Counted from the stretch's first letter, positions 15,601 to 23,688 are shown. The stretch is DNA of 31,087 nt from an uncultured Clostridia bacterium (GCA_934621505.1 CAKTUU010000027.1:1-31087); one strand, 5' to 3'. Notes: generated by a model from the sequence alone, not told the origin. Numbers and translations are program-made.

Positions 15601-16023
15601 TTATTCCGCCTGGCCGCACAGCTGGGCCGCTATGCGCGCCGCCTCGCGGATGAGGCTGTCCAGAGGCTGCTTGCCCACGCCCGCAATGCGCAGGCCGCAG
15701 CTTTCCAGGGGAACCAGCACCTTTTGCCCGTCGCTCAGGCTGACCGCCGCGGCAATACCGGGAGAAATCTCCCCCAGCATGGCGTTGGCGTGCAAAATGC
15801 CTGAAACCCCCAGAATCACGTCCGCGGTTTTGCACTGGTAGCGAATGGCGCTTTCGCCCGTGGCGCCGAAATCCGCTCCTGCCCGCAGCATGGCGGTGGT
15901 GGCCTGCACATTGGTGCCCAGGACGATGACAGGCTGGCCGGGCATCCGCTCCTTCAGGGCGGCTACCAGGCGCCTGCCCACGCCGCCTCCCTGTCCGTCA
16001 ATCACAAGCACCTTCACAGCCAT
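15601..16023 (-). CDS. DUF3842 family protein
   Basis: The 140-residue protein starts VKVLVIDGQGGGVGRRLV, a glycine-rich Rossmann-like nucleotide-binding loop characteristic of DUF3842. It then has VIVLGTNVQATTAMLRAGAD and a cysteine (ESCGLRIAGV) near residue 112. The family is limited mainly to anaerobic Bacillota and has no known function. It is often found beside Fe-S or Mrp-like genes (general knowledge, not verified here). The ATG overlaps the end of the kinase gene by 10 bases, with GGAGGA immediately upstream, so translation is probably coupled. It may bind a nucleotide or a dinucleotide cofactor. Confidence 0.88.
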   Translation of the reverse strand: MAVKVLVIDGQGGGVGRRLVAALKERMPGQPVIVLGTNVQATTAMLRAGADFGATGESAIRYQCKTADVILGVSGILHANAMLGEISPGIAAAVSLSDGQKVLVPLESCGLRIAGVGKQPLDSLIREAARIAAQLCGQAE

Positions 16024-17090
16024 TCCTCCATCCGCAGGATCATATCCGTGTCCTTTGGAATATGATACGCCTCCCGGTAGCTTTTTTCAAGGGGCATCCA
16101 GCGGTTTATAAACATTTGAAGCATTTGGGGGTTGCGCTTTTCCAGCCGGCGCAGCTGTTCCGCCTCGCTTACATCCAGCCATACCTTCAACGGGCGCAGC
16201 TGACGGTAGGCCTGCTCAAAGGCCGGGTGATGGCTGTAGGAACCCTCGATCAGGGTAACCGACGCGGGCTGATAATGCCTTTGCAAAATGTCGCCGGTAT
16301 GGCAGTCAAACCGGCGGTAGTCAAAGGGTCCGCCAGTCAGCAGGCCCGCCAGCACCTCGTCTGCAAAGCGCTCATAATGCACGTTGCCGCCGGGCTGGGC
16401 AAGCCGCTGGGGCGTGCGCAGCTCCGCGGGCAGGAAAAAATCGTCCATGGAAATGGGTTTTGTCTGATACAGCCGCGCCAGCAGCGCCGCCAGCGTGGTT
16501 TTGCCGGCGGCGCAGGGGCCGTCCAGCACCAGCGTGACCTGGCCGTCCCGGCACAGGCGGTCGTCCGCCGCGGCCAGCATCTCCGCCGCCTGGGCCAGGG
16601 GCGTCAGCACCACCCGGTAGGCGGGTCCGTAGGCCGCCCGGTAGGCCGGGCTGTGGCTTACCGGCGGGCAGCCCTGGGCCCGGTACGCGGTCAGGTAATC
16701 CGCCAGGGCCTGTTGGGAAAAGGGCGTCTGCCCCTTCCGCGCCAGCGCTTCCAGCAGGGCCAAATCCCGTTCAAAGGCTGCTTTATCTCCCATGCCGATT
16801 TGGCTGGCGGTCAGGATCATCAAGTCGGCAATCCTTTCTGGAGACAGGCGGCGTACCGCCGGACTGCGCAGGTTCAGGCGGCTCATGCCGCCACCAATGG
16901 GCGTATAAGCGGGGGCCCCCTCGTCTATCGTGGTTTCCGCCAGTTCCCGGGCCACATAGGCGGCGCATTCCCGCCGTCCGGATAAAAGATGGCCGCAGCC
17001 AAACGCGCCCTGAAAGGCCAGTTTGACTGCGTCCGCAGGCTCCATTCGCGGAGTCAGCATGATATGCTTTTTCAAAAGCCGTTCGTCCAT
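16014..17090 (-). CDS. P-loop kinase, uridine-kinase-like, with an extra N-terminal domain
   Basis: The 358-residue protein has two parts. Residues 1 to about 175 form an uncharacterised domain (KLAFQGAFGCGHLL near the start). The C-terminal half is a P-loop kinase with Walker A GPCAAGKTT (about 191-199), a KPISMDDFFLP substrate region and IEGSYSHHPAF, as in uridine/cytidine and phosphoribulokinase-like enzymes. It should phosphorylate a small hydroxyl substrate with ATP, possibly a nucleoside or vitamin precursor. It starts 9 bases after the ECF S-component stop with AAGGAG, and overlaps DUF3842. The pairing with a vitamin transporter suggests phosphorylation of the imported compound (inference). 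Confidence 0.72.
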   Translation of the reverse strand: MDERLLKKHIMLTPRMEPADAVKLAFQGAFGCGHLLSGRRECAAYVARELAETTIDEGAPAYTPIGGGMSRLNLRSPAVRRLSPERIADLMILTASQIGMGDKAAFERDLALLEALARKGQTPFSQQALADYLTAYRAQGCPPVSHSPAYRAAYGPAYRVVLTPLAQAAEMLAAADDRLCRDGQVTLVLDGPCAAGKTTLAALLARLYQTKPISMDDFFLPAELRTPQRLAQPGGNVHYERFADEVLAGLLTGGPFDYRRFDCHTGDILQRHYQPASVTLIEGSYSHHPAFEQAYRQLRPLKVWLDVSEAEQLRRLEKRNPQMLQMFINRWMPLEKSYREAYHIPKDTDMILRMEEWL

Positions 17091-17099
17091 GGGGTCTCC

Positions 17100-17642
17100 T
17101 TATTTGTCCTTTAAAGGAATCAGCCTGGCCTTTTCCAGCGCCAATACAATCAGCGGCACCAGCACCAGCTGCAGCACAATGCCCGGCCAGGCACGCACAA
17201 AGCCGCCGGTCCAGAAGGCCGCCAGGGCAAAGCTGCTATCCGTCAGCAGGGCGTAAATGGCCCAGCTGGCCAGGCCCCATACCGCACGGCCAATCAGCAT
17301 GGCCCCTACCAGGCTGACGTAGATATAGGCCACGCCCCTGGGCAGCTTATGGTACAGCCAACCGGCTGCCGCGCCATAAGCGCCCATTTCAAAGGCCATG
17401 GCCAGGGCGGTGGGAATCATGGGCGGCATGCCAAACAGCAGGCTGCGCAAAATGGGCATGACAAAGCCCACCGCCAGCCCCCAGGGCCAGCCGCACACAA
17501 AGCCGCAAATCAGGGCGGGCAGGTGCATGGGCAGCAACATGCTGCCCACCTGAGGAATTTGTCCCGTCAGGAAGGGCAACGCAAAGCCAATGGCCAGAAA
17601 CATGGCCGACAGGGTCAACCGCAGAATGTGATTTTTCTTCAT
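17100..17642 (-). CDS. ECF-type transporter S component (substrate-binding membrane subunit)
   Basis: The 180-residue membrane protein has about five to six helices and reads as an S component of an energy-coupling-factor transporter. It has an N-terminal LTLSAMFLAIGFALPF helix, a loop GSMLLPMHLPALICG, and the motif FGMPPMIPTALAMAFEMGAYG. S components bind vitamins or related micronutrients and share the EcfA-EcfA'-EcfT module, which is elsewhere in the genome. The specific ligand is not recognisable. ATG 17642 is chosen because MKKN starts the first helix and AGGAAAGGA lies 12 bases upstream; an upstream extension to 17816 would cross the promoter. It leads an operon with kinase, DUF3842 and Mrp. 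Confidence 0.8.
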   Translation of the reverse strand: MKKNHILRLTLSAMFLAIGFALPFLTGQIPQVGSMLLPMHLPALICGFVCGWPWGLAVGFVMPILRSLLFGMPPMIPTALAMAFEMGAYGAAAGWLYHKLPRGVAYIYVSLVGAMLIGRAVWGLASWAIYALLTDSSFALAAFWTGGFVRAWPGIVLQLVLVPLIVLALEKARLIPLKDK

Positions 17643-17764
17643 GATAAAAAACAATCCTTTCCTAAAAACAGTACCGCAAAAAGGCTGCCCCCGCTCCCCC
17701 TTATTCTTCGGAAAAGGGAACGGCGCCTTCGTGACACCTGCTTGTGTGGAAAGGGGCTGGCGGT

Positions 17765-17793
17765 ATTGTAGCATATTTTTAACGGCTGTGCAA
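17765..17793 (-). promoter_or_regulatory. Promoter of the ECF-kinase-DUF3842-Mrp operon
   Basis: Minus-strand TTGCAC (17793-17788), a 17-base spacer and TACAAT (17770-17765) preceded by TATGC. The leader is about 115 nt. The -35 lies 16 bases from the divergent asd -35. Confidence 0.72.
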
Positions 17794-17809
17794 TACGCCA
17801 TGGTTTGAT

Positions 17810-17838
17810 TTGACAACGCAAGGGCTTCATGCTATCCT
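17810..17838 (+). promoter_or_regulatory. Promoter of the asd-dapA-dapB operon
   Basis: TTGACA (17810-17815), a 17-base spacer and TATCCT (17833-17838) with an extended TGC. The leader of about 98 nt is too short for a lysine riboswitch and shows no L-box features. Confidence 0.72.
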
Positions 17839-17942
17839 AACCCATAACCCAACGCACATTTTCATGCTTCGGGCATAGCATCATAGCAGGGCGCGTTTTG
17901 GGCAAACCTGTTAACAGCAATCGCAGAAGGGGGAATTTTGGT

Positions 17943-19028
17943 ATGCAGCAATATAAGGTGGGCATCATTGGCGCAACGGGTATGGTAGGCCAGCGCTTCG
18001 CGCTGCTGCTGGGCAGCCATCCCTGGTTTCAGGTCACCTGCGTGGCCGCGTCCGGCCGCAGCGCGGGCAAAACCTACGCCCAGGCCGTAGAGGGTCGCTG
18101 GGCCTTTCCCGGTACGCCCATTCCGGAGGCCATCGCCAGCTTGACGCTGGCGGACGCGGCGGACGTGGAAACCGTGGCCGGTCAGGTGGATTTTGTTTTT
18201 TGCGCTGTGGATATGAAAAAGGATGAGATTCGCGCGCTGGAGGAGCGTTACGCCAGAGCGGAAACCCCCGTTATTTCCAACAACAGCGCCAACCGCCACA
18301 CCCCCGACGTGCCCATGCTGATTCCCGAAATCAACGGTGATCACGCCGGTATTATCCAGGCTCAGCGCCGCCGTCTGGGAACCCGGCACGGCTTTATCGC
18401 CGTCAAGCCCAACTGCTCCATTCAAAGCTATGTGCCCGCCCTGTGGCCCCTTTTGGAGTACGGGCCGGAGCAGGTAATGGTATGCACCTATCAGGCCATC
18501 AGCGGCGCGGGCAAAACCTTTGCCACCTGGCCGGAAATGGTGGATAACGTGATTCCCTACATCGGCGGCGAGGACGAAAAGAGCGAATGCGAACCGCTGA
18601 AGATTTTTGGCCATATTCAGGGCGACGCCATCGTGGACGCGGCGGGGCCCCGCATCAGCGCCCAGTGCCTGCGGGTGGCGGCCTCTGACGGACACATGGC
18701 GGCGGTCAGCGTAAAGTTTGCCCGCAAGCCCACCATGGATGAAATTCTGTACAAATGGCAAAACGCCGTGCCCGCGACCGCGGGGCTGGATTTGCCCTCC
18801 GCTCCCAGGCAGTTTCTGCATTACTTTGAGGACCCCGCCCGGCCCCAAACCCGGCTGGACCGGGAGCTGGAAGGCGGCATGGCCATTTCCATCGGCCGTC
18901 TGCGGCCCGACCCGGTGATGGATTACAAATTCGTCTGCCTAAGTCACAACACCCTGCGGGGCGCGGCGGGCGGCGGCGTGCTCAGCGCTGAATATCTGTG
19001 CAAGCTGGGGTATATTCCCCACAAATAA
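17943..19028 (+). CDS. asd: Aspartate-semialdehyde dehydrogenase
   Basis: It reduces aspartyl phosphate to aspartate semialdehyde with NADPH, the branch point for lysine/diaminopimelate and threonine/methionine. The 361-residue protein has the Rossmann motif GIIGATGMVGQRF, the active-site cysteine in VKPNCSIQSYVP, and VDNVIPYIGGEDEKSE. The latter puts it in the archaeal/fungal-type branch, not the common bacterial type. The ATG at 17943 is favoured by GAAGGGGGA upstream; a TTG at 17898 lies in frame but lacks a ribosome site. dapA follows after 15 bases and dapB later, so this is the first gene of a lysine-pathway operon. Confidence 0.93.
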   Translation: MQQYKVGIIGATGMVGQRFALLLGSHPWFQVTCVAASGRSAGKTYAQAVEGRWAFPGTPIPEAIASLTLADAADVETVAGQVDFVFCAVDMKKDEIRALEERYARAETPVISNNSANRHTPDVPMLIPEINGDHAGIIQAQRRRLGTRHGFIAVKPNCSIQSYVPALWPLLEYGPEQVMVCTYQAISGAGKTFATWPEMVDNVIPYIGGEDEKSECEPLKIFGHIQGDAIVDAAGPRISAQCLRVAASDGHMAAVSVKFARKPTMDEILYKWQNAVPATAGLDLPSAPRQFLHYFEDPARPQTRLDRELEGGMAISIGRLRPDPVMDYKFVCLSHNTLRGAAGGGVLSAEYLCKLGYIPHK

Positions 19029-19043
19029 GGGAGGGACTGAAGC

Positions 19044-19928
19044 ATGAAACATCAGCCTTTGTTTCGGGGCGCGGCCGTGGCCCTGATTACCCCCATGAAG
19101 GACGGCCGGGTGGACTTTGACGCGCTGCGCCGTCTGGTGGAGCGTCAGGTGCAGGGCGGTACCGCCGCCATTGTGTCCTGCGGCACCACCGGCGAGCCTT
19201 CCACCCTGACCATGGAGGAAAAGGAGCAAATCATCCGTGAAACCGTGCGGACGGTGAACGGCCGCATTCCCGTCATCTGCGGCACCGGTAGCAACTGCAC
19301 CCAAAGCGTTATCGATACCGAGCGCCGCTTCCGCGATTTGGGCTGCGTCGCCCAGCTGGTGGTCACCCCCTATTACAACAAGACCACCCAGGAGGGCCTG
19401 TACGCCCACTTTATGGCCGTGGCCGAGCAGACCCGGCTGCCCATTATCCTGTATAACGTGCCCAGCCGCACCAACCTGGATATCGGTCCGGCGGTGCTGA
19501 AGAAGCTGGCCGCCAGCGGCCGGTTCATCGGCCTGAAGGAAAGCAGCTACAGCCTGCCCTCCATCATGGAAAAGCTGGAGGCCATGCAGGGCCGCATGAC
19601 CCTGTATTCCGGCAACGACGACATGGTGTACCCCCTGCTGGCGCTGGGCGCTGAGGGCGTTATTTCCGTGGTGTCCAACCTGGCCCCCCGCTATATGGCC
19701 GACATGGTGCAAAGCTACCAGCAGGGGGATTTGGCCAAATCTCTGGATTTGCAGGTGAAATCCCTGCCCCTGGTGCGCGCCCTGTTCAGCGAGGTCAGCC
19801 CCATTCCCTGCAAGTTTGCCATGGAGCAAATGGGTCTGTGCGGCGGCGAACTGCGCCTGCCCCTGATTCCCGCAGGAGAGGACACCCGCAGGCAGCTTCT
19901 GGCGGCCATGAAGGACCTGGGACTTTAA
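19044..19928 (+). CDS. dapA: 4-hydroxy-tetrahydrodipicolinate synthase
   Basis: It condenses aspartate semialdehyde with pyruvate, the first committed step to diaminopimelate and lysine. The 294-residue (beta/alpha)8 protein has GTTGEPSTLT, YYNKTTQEGLYAHF, YNVPSRTN and the Schiff-base lysine K165 in GLKESS. The family's length is about 290-300. GGGAGG precedes the ATG, 15 bases after asd. A terminator-like hairpin lies between it and dapB, so dapB expression may depend on partial read-through. Confidence 0.97.
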   Translation: MKHQPLFRGAAVALITPMKDGRVDFDALRRLVERQVQGGTAAIVSCGTTGEPSTLTMEEKEQIIRETVRTVNGRIPVICGTGSNCTQSVIDTERRFRDLGCVAQLVVTPYYNKTTQEGLYAHFMAVAEQTRLPIILYNVPSRTNLDIGPAVLKKLAASGRFIGLKESSYSLPSIMEKLEAMQGRMTLYSGNDDMVYPLLALGAEGVISVVSNLAPRYMADMVQSYQQGDLAKSLDLQVKSLPLVRALFSEVSPIPCKFAMEQMGLCGGELRLPLIPAGEDTRRQLLAAMKDLGL

Positions 19929-19936
19929 CAAAACCA

Positions 19937-19986
19937 TCGCCGGGCGTGCGGAGGGCATGCCCGGCGAAATTTTCATTTTTTGCTAA
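19937..19986 (+). terminator. Terminator-like hairpin between dapA and dapB
   Basis: TCGCCGGGCGTGC (19937-19949) pairs with GCATGCCCGGCGA (19955-19967), 13 bp with one G-U. The loop is GGAGG and AATTTTCATTTTTT follows. It resembles an intrinsic terminator or an attenuator within the operon. The GGAGG loop lies upstream of the real dapB site AAGGAGG (19985-19991). Confidence 0.6.
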
Positions 19987-20000
19987 GGAGGTTTTCCATT

Positions 20001-20759
20001 ATGAAGATCATTCTGGGCGGCGCTTTGGGCCGCATGGGCCACGAAGTCACCCTGGCGGTTCAGTCGTCCGGCGATACCATTGTATGCGGCGTGGATGTGG
20101 CCTACGCGGGCCAGGACGCCGCCTATCCGATTGTATCCGCCTTTGAGCAGGTGGAAATGCCCGCCGATGTGCTGATCGATTTTTCCCGTCCGGACGCTTT
20201 GCCCGAGCTGCTGGCCCTGGCCACCCGGCGGGGCCTGCCCGCGGTGCTGTGCGCCACCGGCTATACCGATGTGGAGCTGGCGCTGGTTCAGGACGCAGCC
20301 CGGCAAATTCCCATTTTGCAAAGCGCCAACATGAGCCTGGGCGTTAACGTGCTTCGGGAGCTGTGCGCCATGGCCGCCCGCACGCTGGAGGGCTTTGACG
20401 TGGAAATTGTGGAAACCCATCACCGCATGAAGGCGGACAGTCCCAGCGGCACCGCCCTGATGCTGTATAACGCCATTCGAAAAGAAAAAGGCCCCGAAAC
20501 GGAGCCTGTGTTTGGCCGTTATGGCCGTACCCAAAAACGCACGGCGGGCGAAATCGGCATTCACGCGGTGCGGGGCGGCACGGTGACCGGCGAGCATCAG
20601 GTAGGCTTTTACGGCAACGGCGAGCAGCTGATACTAACCCACCGGGCGGAAAACCGTTCCCTGTTCGCTCAGGGCGCGCTGGCCGCGGCCCGCTACCTGC
20701 TGGACAAGCCTGCCGGGCTGTACGATATGGGCAGCGTGGTTCGTCAATTGCTGGAATAA
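20001..20759 (+). CDS. dapB: 4-hydroxy-tetrahydrodipicolinate reductase
   Basis: It reduces the DapA product to tetrahydrodipicolinate with NAD(P)H. The 252-residue protein has the Rossmann glycine-rich loop GGALGRMGHEV, the proton-donor motif ETHHRMKADSPSGTAL (a typical DapB signature) and the C-terminal domain ending VVRQLLE. The ATG at 20001 is favoured by AAGGAGG 9 bases upstream; a TTG seven codons earlier lacks such a site. Its last 16 bases overlap the 3' end of the convergent XRE gene. The other diaminopimelate genes are outside the window. Confidence 0.96.
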   Translation: MKIILGGALGRMGHEVTLAVQSSGDTIVCGVDVAYAGQDAAYPIVSAFEQVEMPADVLIDFSRPDALPELLALATRRGLPAVLCATGYTDVELALVQDAARQIPILQSANMSLGVNVLRELCAMAARTLEGFDVEIVETHHRMKADSPSGTALMLYNAIRKEKGPETEPVFGRYGRTQKRTAGEIGIHAVRGGTVTGEHQVGFYGNGEQLILTHRAENRSLFAQGALAAARYLLDKPAGLYDMGSVVRQLLE

Positions 20760-21100
20760 GGGGGGTCCGGCTCGTTCCAGTGAATCAGCTGGCTCTGAAT
20801 GGTGTCCAGAATTTCCCGCATCACATGCCGCTGGTTGGCGCTCAGGAACCGTCCCTCCTGCTCGTGGTATTCCACGTCAGGCGCGGGACGGTCCAGGCTG
20901 GCTGCCAACAGAAAATCCAGACTCAGGCCGGTTACATTGGCGATGGAAACAATGGTTTCCAGACTGGCCTTGCGGGTGCCCCGCTCCAGGTGCCCCTCAA
21001 AGGAGGGGCATACGCCAATGGCCTCCGCCATTTGGGTTTGGCTCCACCCTCTGGAGACACGGAACTCTCGCACCCGGCGGCCTAAATCTTCATAATCCAT
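20744..21100 (-). CDS. XRE-family helix-turn-helix regulator
   Basis: The 118-residue protein has an N-terminal helix-turn-helix of the Cro/C1 type (about residues 5-60: GRRVREFRVSRGWSQTQMAEAIGV, ERGTRKASLETIVSIANVTGLSLDFLL), and a C-terminal part of about 55 residues that could dimerise or sense. It probably acts as a transcriptional regulator, targets unknown. AAGGAGG precedes the start. It lies 33 bases after the DegV stop on the same strand and may be co-transcribed with it. Its 3' end overlaps dapB convergently, so the two transcripts are complementary at their ends. Confidence 0.85.
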   Translation of the reverse strand: MDYEDLGRRVREFRVSRGWSQTQMAEAIGVCPSFEGHLERGTRKASLETIVSIANVTGLSLDFLLAASLDRPAPDVEYHEQEGRFLSANQRHVMREILDTIQSQLIHWNEPDPPYSSN

Positions 21101-21133
21101 GGCGTATTTCCTCCTTCTATCATACGCGGGGGA

Positions 21134-22012
21134 TCAGAGGGCGCGCTCCCTGCCAAAGAAGCACACGGCCACCGTGCCGGGGCCGCAGTGCGCGCCGATC
21201 ACCGGGCCTACAAACCAGGTCTGCACCTCAGGCAGGCCGGGAACGCGCTCCATCAGCAGGGCTTCCAGCCGGGCCGCGTCCTCGGGCGCGTCGGCATGCA
21301 TAATCACGGGAAAAGCGTTCGCGGGATCGTCAATGCACTGGGCTGCCTTATCCGCAATCAGCCGCAGTGCTTTTTTACGCCCCTGCACCTTATCGCAGCT
21401 GACCAGCTTGCCCTCTTTGGTTTCGGTAATAATGGGCTTTAAATCCAGCATGGTGCCCACCGTAGCCGCCACGGCGCTGATGCGGCCGCCGCGGCGCAGG
21501 TACTTCAGGTCGTCCACAGTAAAGAACGCCTGGGCGCGGGCCTTGTTTTCCTCCAGCCAGGCGGCTACCTCCTCCATGGTTTTGCCCTGGCGGTACAATT
21601 CGTGCGCTTTCAGAATCAAAATGCTCTGGGGTGCGGAGATGCTCAGGGTATCCACCACCAGCATTTTGCGCTCCGGGTATTTGGCCAGCAGCTCGTCCCG
21701 GGCGGCGTAGATGTTTTGAATGGTGCTGGACAGCTGGCTGGAAAAGCTGACAAACAGAATATCCTGTCCACGCTCAAAGCAGGGTTCAAAATAGTCCAGA
21801 TAAACGGCGGTGGGCAGCAGCGAGGTTACCGGCGCCGCGCCGCCGCGCATCTGGTCAAAGTACTCCTTCTGCTTGCCGCCGCGTCCCAGGTCGTCCAGGT
21901 ATTCCTGGCCGTCCACAATGTAGGGCATATACACCATGGTCATATCCAGGTCGTCCACATAGCGGTAGGGCAGGTCAGAATCCGAATCCGTCATGAATAC
22001 ATAGGGGTTCAT
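21134..22012 (-). CDS. DegV family fatty-acid-binding protein
   Basis: The 292-residue cytoplasmic protein shows the DegV pattern: MTDSDSDLP at the start, TSLLPT near residue 64, FSSQLSSTIQN and DTLSISAPQ. DegV (FakB-like) proteins bind an acyl chain for phosphorylation by FakA, or are paralogues with other ligands. No fakA is here. ATG 22012 is chosen because AAGGAGG lies 7 bases upstream; an upstream in-frame start at 22063 has no such site. A strong promoter (22078-22106) lies between it and the divergent membrane-protein gene, and the XRE gene follows. Confidence 0.9.
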   Translation of the reverse strand: MNPYVFMTDSDSDLPYRYVDDLDMTMVYMPYIVDGQEYLDDLGRGGKQKEYFDQMRGGAAPVTSLLPTAVYLDYFEPCFERGQDILFVSFSSQLSSTIQNIYAARDELLAKYPERKMLVVDTLSISAPQSILILKAHELYRQGKTMEEVAAWLEENKARAQAFFTVDDLKYLRRGGRISAVAATVGTMLDLKPIITETKEGKLVSCDKVQGRKKALRLIADKAAQCIDDPANAFPVIMHADAPEDAARLEALLMERVPGLPEVQTWFVGPVIGAHCGPGTVAVCFFGRERAL

Positions 22013-22077
22013 GGTTTTTCCTCCTTTTGGAAAAGGGTGAGCCAGACAGGCCCGATCAGTCAAAATGATACGCTCCT

Positions 22078-22106
22078 ATTGTACCCTGTCTGACCTTTTT
22101 TTGCAA
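22078..22106 (-). promoter_or_regulatory. DegV-XRE promoter
   Basis: Minus-strand TTGCAA (22106-22101), a 17-base spacer and TACAAT (22083-22078). An 8-bp inverted repeat (CAGACAGG 22043-22050, CCTGTCTG 22085-22092) spans the start region. The -35 is 3 bases from the divergent -35. Confidence 0.65.
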
Positions 22107-22109
22107 GGC

Positions 22110-22138
22110 TTGCCCCATCAGGAGGAATATGCTACAAT
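22110..22138 (+). promoter_or_regulatory. Promoter of the GT-C-like membrane protein gene
   Basis: TTGCCC (22110-22115), a 17-base spacer and TACAAT (22133-22138) with an extended TATGC. The leader of about 32 nt has AAAGGA before the ATG. Confidence 0.7.
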
Positions 22139-22176
22139 AAACTGTAATTTTTTGGCCAGGAAAGGACCTTTGCATC

Positions 22177-23688
22177 ATGAGCGATCAAAAAAGGCTGTGG
22201 CTGGTTTTTGGGTATACGCTGGCGCTGGCGGCCGCCGTTTTGTTTCTTTGCAGCCGTTCCTCCCCCGGGTATGTGATGAATGACTGGTGCGACGCCAACA
22301 TCTACCTGTCCATTGGCAAGGGCATGACCCGGGGCATGGTGGTATATCGGGACCTGTATGATCACAAAGGGCCCCTGTTGTTTATGCTGCACGCCATGGC
22401 GGCGTTGATTTCCTTTCGGGATTTTTTCGGCGTCTATCTGCTGGAGGTTGTGCAGGCGGCCTTCTTTTTGTTTTACAGCTGGCGCATCCTGCGGCTGTAC
22501 GGTCTGCGGCGCAGCGTGTGGGTGCTGGTGCCCCTGCTGGCGCTGGCCGTATACGCCTCCTACAGCTTTGCCGAAGGGGACAGCGCCGAGGAAATGTGCC
22601 TGCCCCTGATGACGGCGCAGCTGTTTCTGACCCTGCGGTATTTTTATAACCGGCAGGAGGGACGGCCCATGTCCCGGGGCGGGCTGATTGCCTGCGGCGT
22701 GCTGGCGGGCTGTGTGTTCTGGATCAAGTTTACCATCATCGGCCTGCCCGCGGGACTGCTGCTGGCCATCCTGCTTCCCTTCGCCCGCAAGGGCGGCTGG
22801 AAAACCCTGTGGCAGAGCCTGGGATGGATGGTGGCAGGAGCCTTTGTTTCCACGGTGCCATGGCTGGTGTATTTCGGCCTGAACGGGGCCATTTATGACT
22901 GGCTGAAGGTGTACCTGGGGCACAACCTGTTTTTGTACGGCACAGCCCAAAGCCTGACTCTGCAGGAACGGCTGGCGACCATGGTTTACCTGATCTGGGA
23001 CTGGATCAAGCATAACGCGCAGTATGCGCTGCTGGTGTTTGCGGGGCCCGTGTGGCTCAGCGTAAGCCGCAAGGGCGGAAAGGGCGCTGCGTGGGCCGCC
23101 TGGCTGATGCTTGGCTGCGGCGTTGTGACCATCTTTATTGGCGCGAAGGGCTATTTGTATTACGGGCTGGCGCTGGCGGCCGTGGCCCCCATTGGGCTGG
23201 CGGCGGCAGGTGCTTTGCTGGAACCGGTGCTGAGTCGTTTCCGGGCCCGGTGGGCGATGCCGGTAACCGGCGCGGCGTTTGCCGCCGGATGCGTGGCCCT
23301 GTGTCTGGCCGTCAGCCCCAACGTACACCCGGAAAGCGGCCTGGGCTTTGGGGCAAAGCGTGAGGACAGCATGCAGTTTCGCATTGTGGACCAGATGGAG
23401 ATAAACGACCAGACCACCCTGCTGAATTTCGGTTTTATGGACGCGGGCTTCTACACCGCCGCCGGAATTGCCCCAAGCGTCAAGTATTTTCACCAGAACA
23501 ACGTGCCCCTGCGGGAGATGAAAACCGAGCAGCGGCGCTATGTGGAGGAGGGGCTGTGCGAATATGTGGTTACCCGCAACCCCAACGATACGTTATTCGC
23601 CCGCTATGACCAGATTACCCATGTGGAAAGCCCCCAATTTTGGTATAGGCGGGTGTACCTGTATCGTCTGAAACCGGAGTACCGGTAA
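22177..23688 (+). CDS. Polytopic membrane glycosyltransferase-like protein (GT39-like)
   Basis: The 503-residue protein has an N-terminal helix (about 8-26), then an acidic outer loop (VMNDWCDANIYLSIGKGM), then VVYRDLYDHKGPLLF, typical of GT-C membrane glycosyltransferases of the GT39-like group. About nine to ten further hydrophobic segments follow, then a soluble C-terminal region (from about residue 385) facing outside. The predicted role is transfer of a sugar from a polyprenyl-phosphate donor to a cell-surface acceptor. The acceptor is unknown, and catalysis is inferred from the acidic loop and topology. The gene has its own promoter and ends at the bidirectional terminator at 23712-23756. 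A paralogue-like gene lies at 1177-2754. Confidence 0.68.
   Translation: MSDQKRLWLVFGYTLALAAAVLFLCSRSSPGYVMNDWCDANIYLSIGKGMTRGMVVYRDLYDHKGPLLFMLHAMAALISFRDFFGVYLLEVVQAAFFLFYSWRILRLYGLRRSVWVLVPLLALAVYASYSFAEGDSAEEMCLPLMTAQLFLTLRYFYNRQEGRPMSRGGLIACGVLAGCVFWIKFTIIGLPAGLLLAILLPFARKGGWKTLWQSLGWMVAGAFVSTVPWLVYFGLNGAIYDWLKVYLGHNLFLYGTAQSLTLQERLATMVYLIWDWIKHNAQYALLVFAGPVWLSVSRKGGKGAAWAAWLMLGCGVVTIFIGAKGYLYYGLALAAVAPIGLAAAGALLEPVLSRFRARWAMPVTGAAFAAGCVALCLAVSPNVHPESGLGFGAKREDSMQFRIVDQMEINDQTTLLNFGFMDAGFYTAAGIAPSVKYFHQNNVPLREMKTEQRRYVEEGLCEYVVTRNPNDTLFARYDQITHVESPQFWYRRVYLYRLKPEYR

Noticed and set aside
17898..17942. Upstream TTG start for asd
   Set aside because: No ribosome site; the Rossmann motif begins just after the ATG at 17943, which has GAAGGGGGA.
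17643..17942. Lysine or THF riboswitch in the shared promoter region
   Set aside because: Leaders of about 98 and 115 nt are shorter than or unlike these classes, and their conserved words are not seen.
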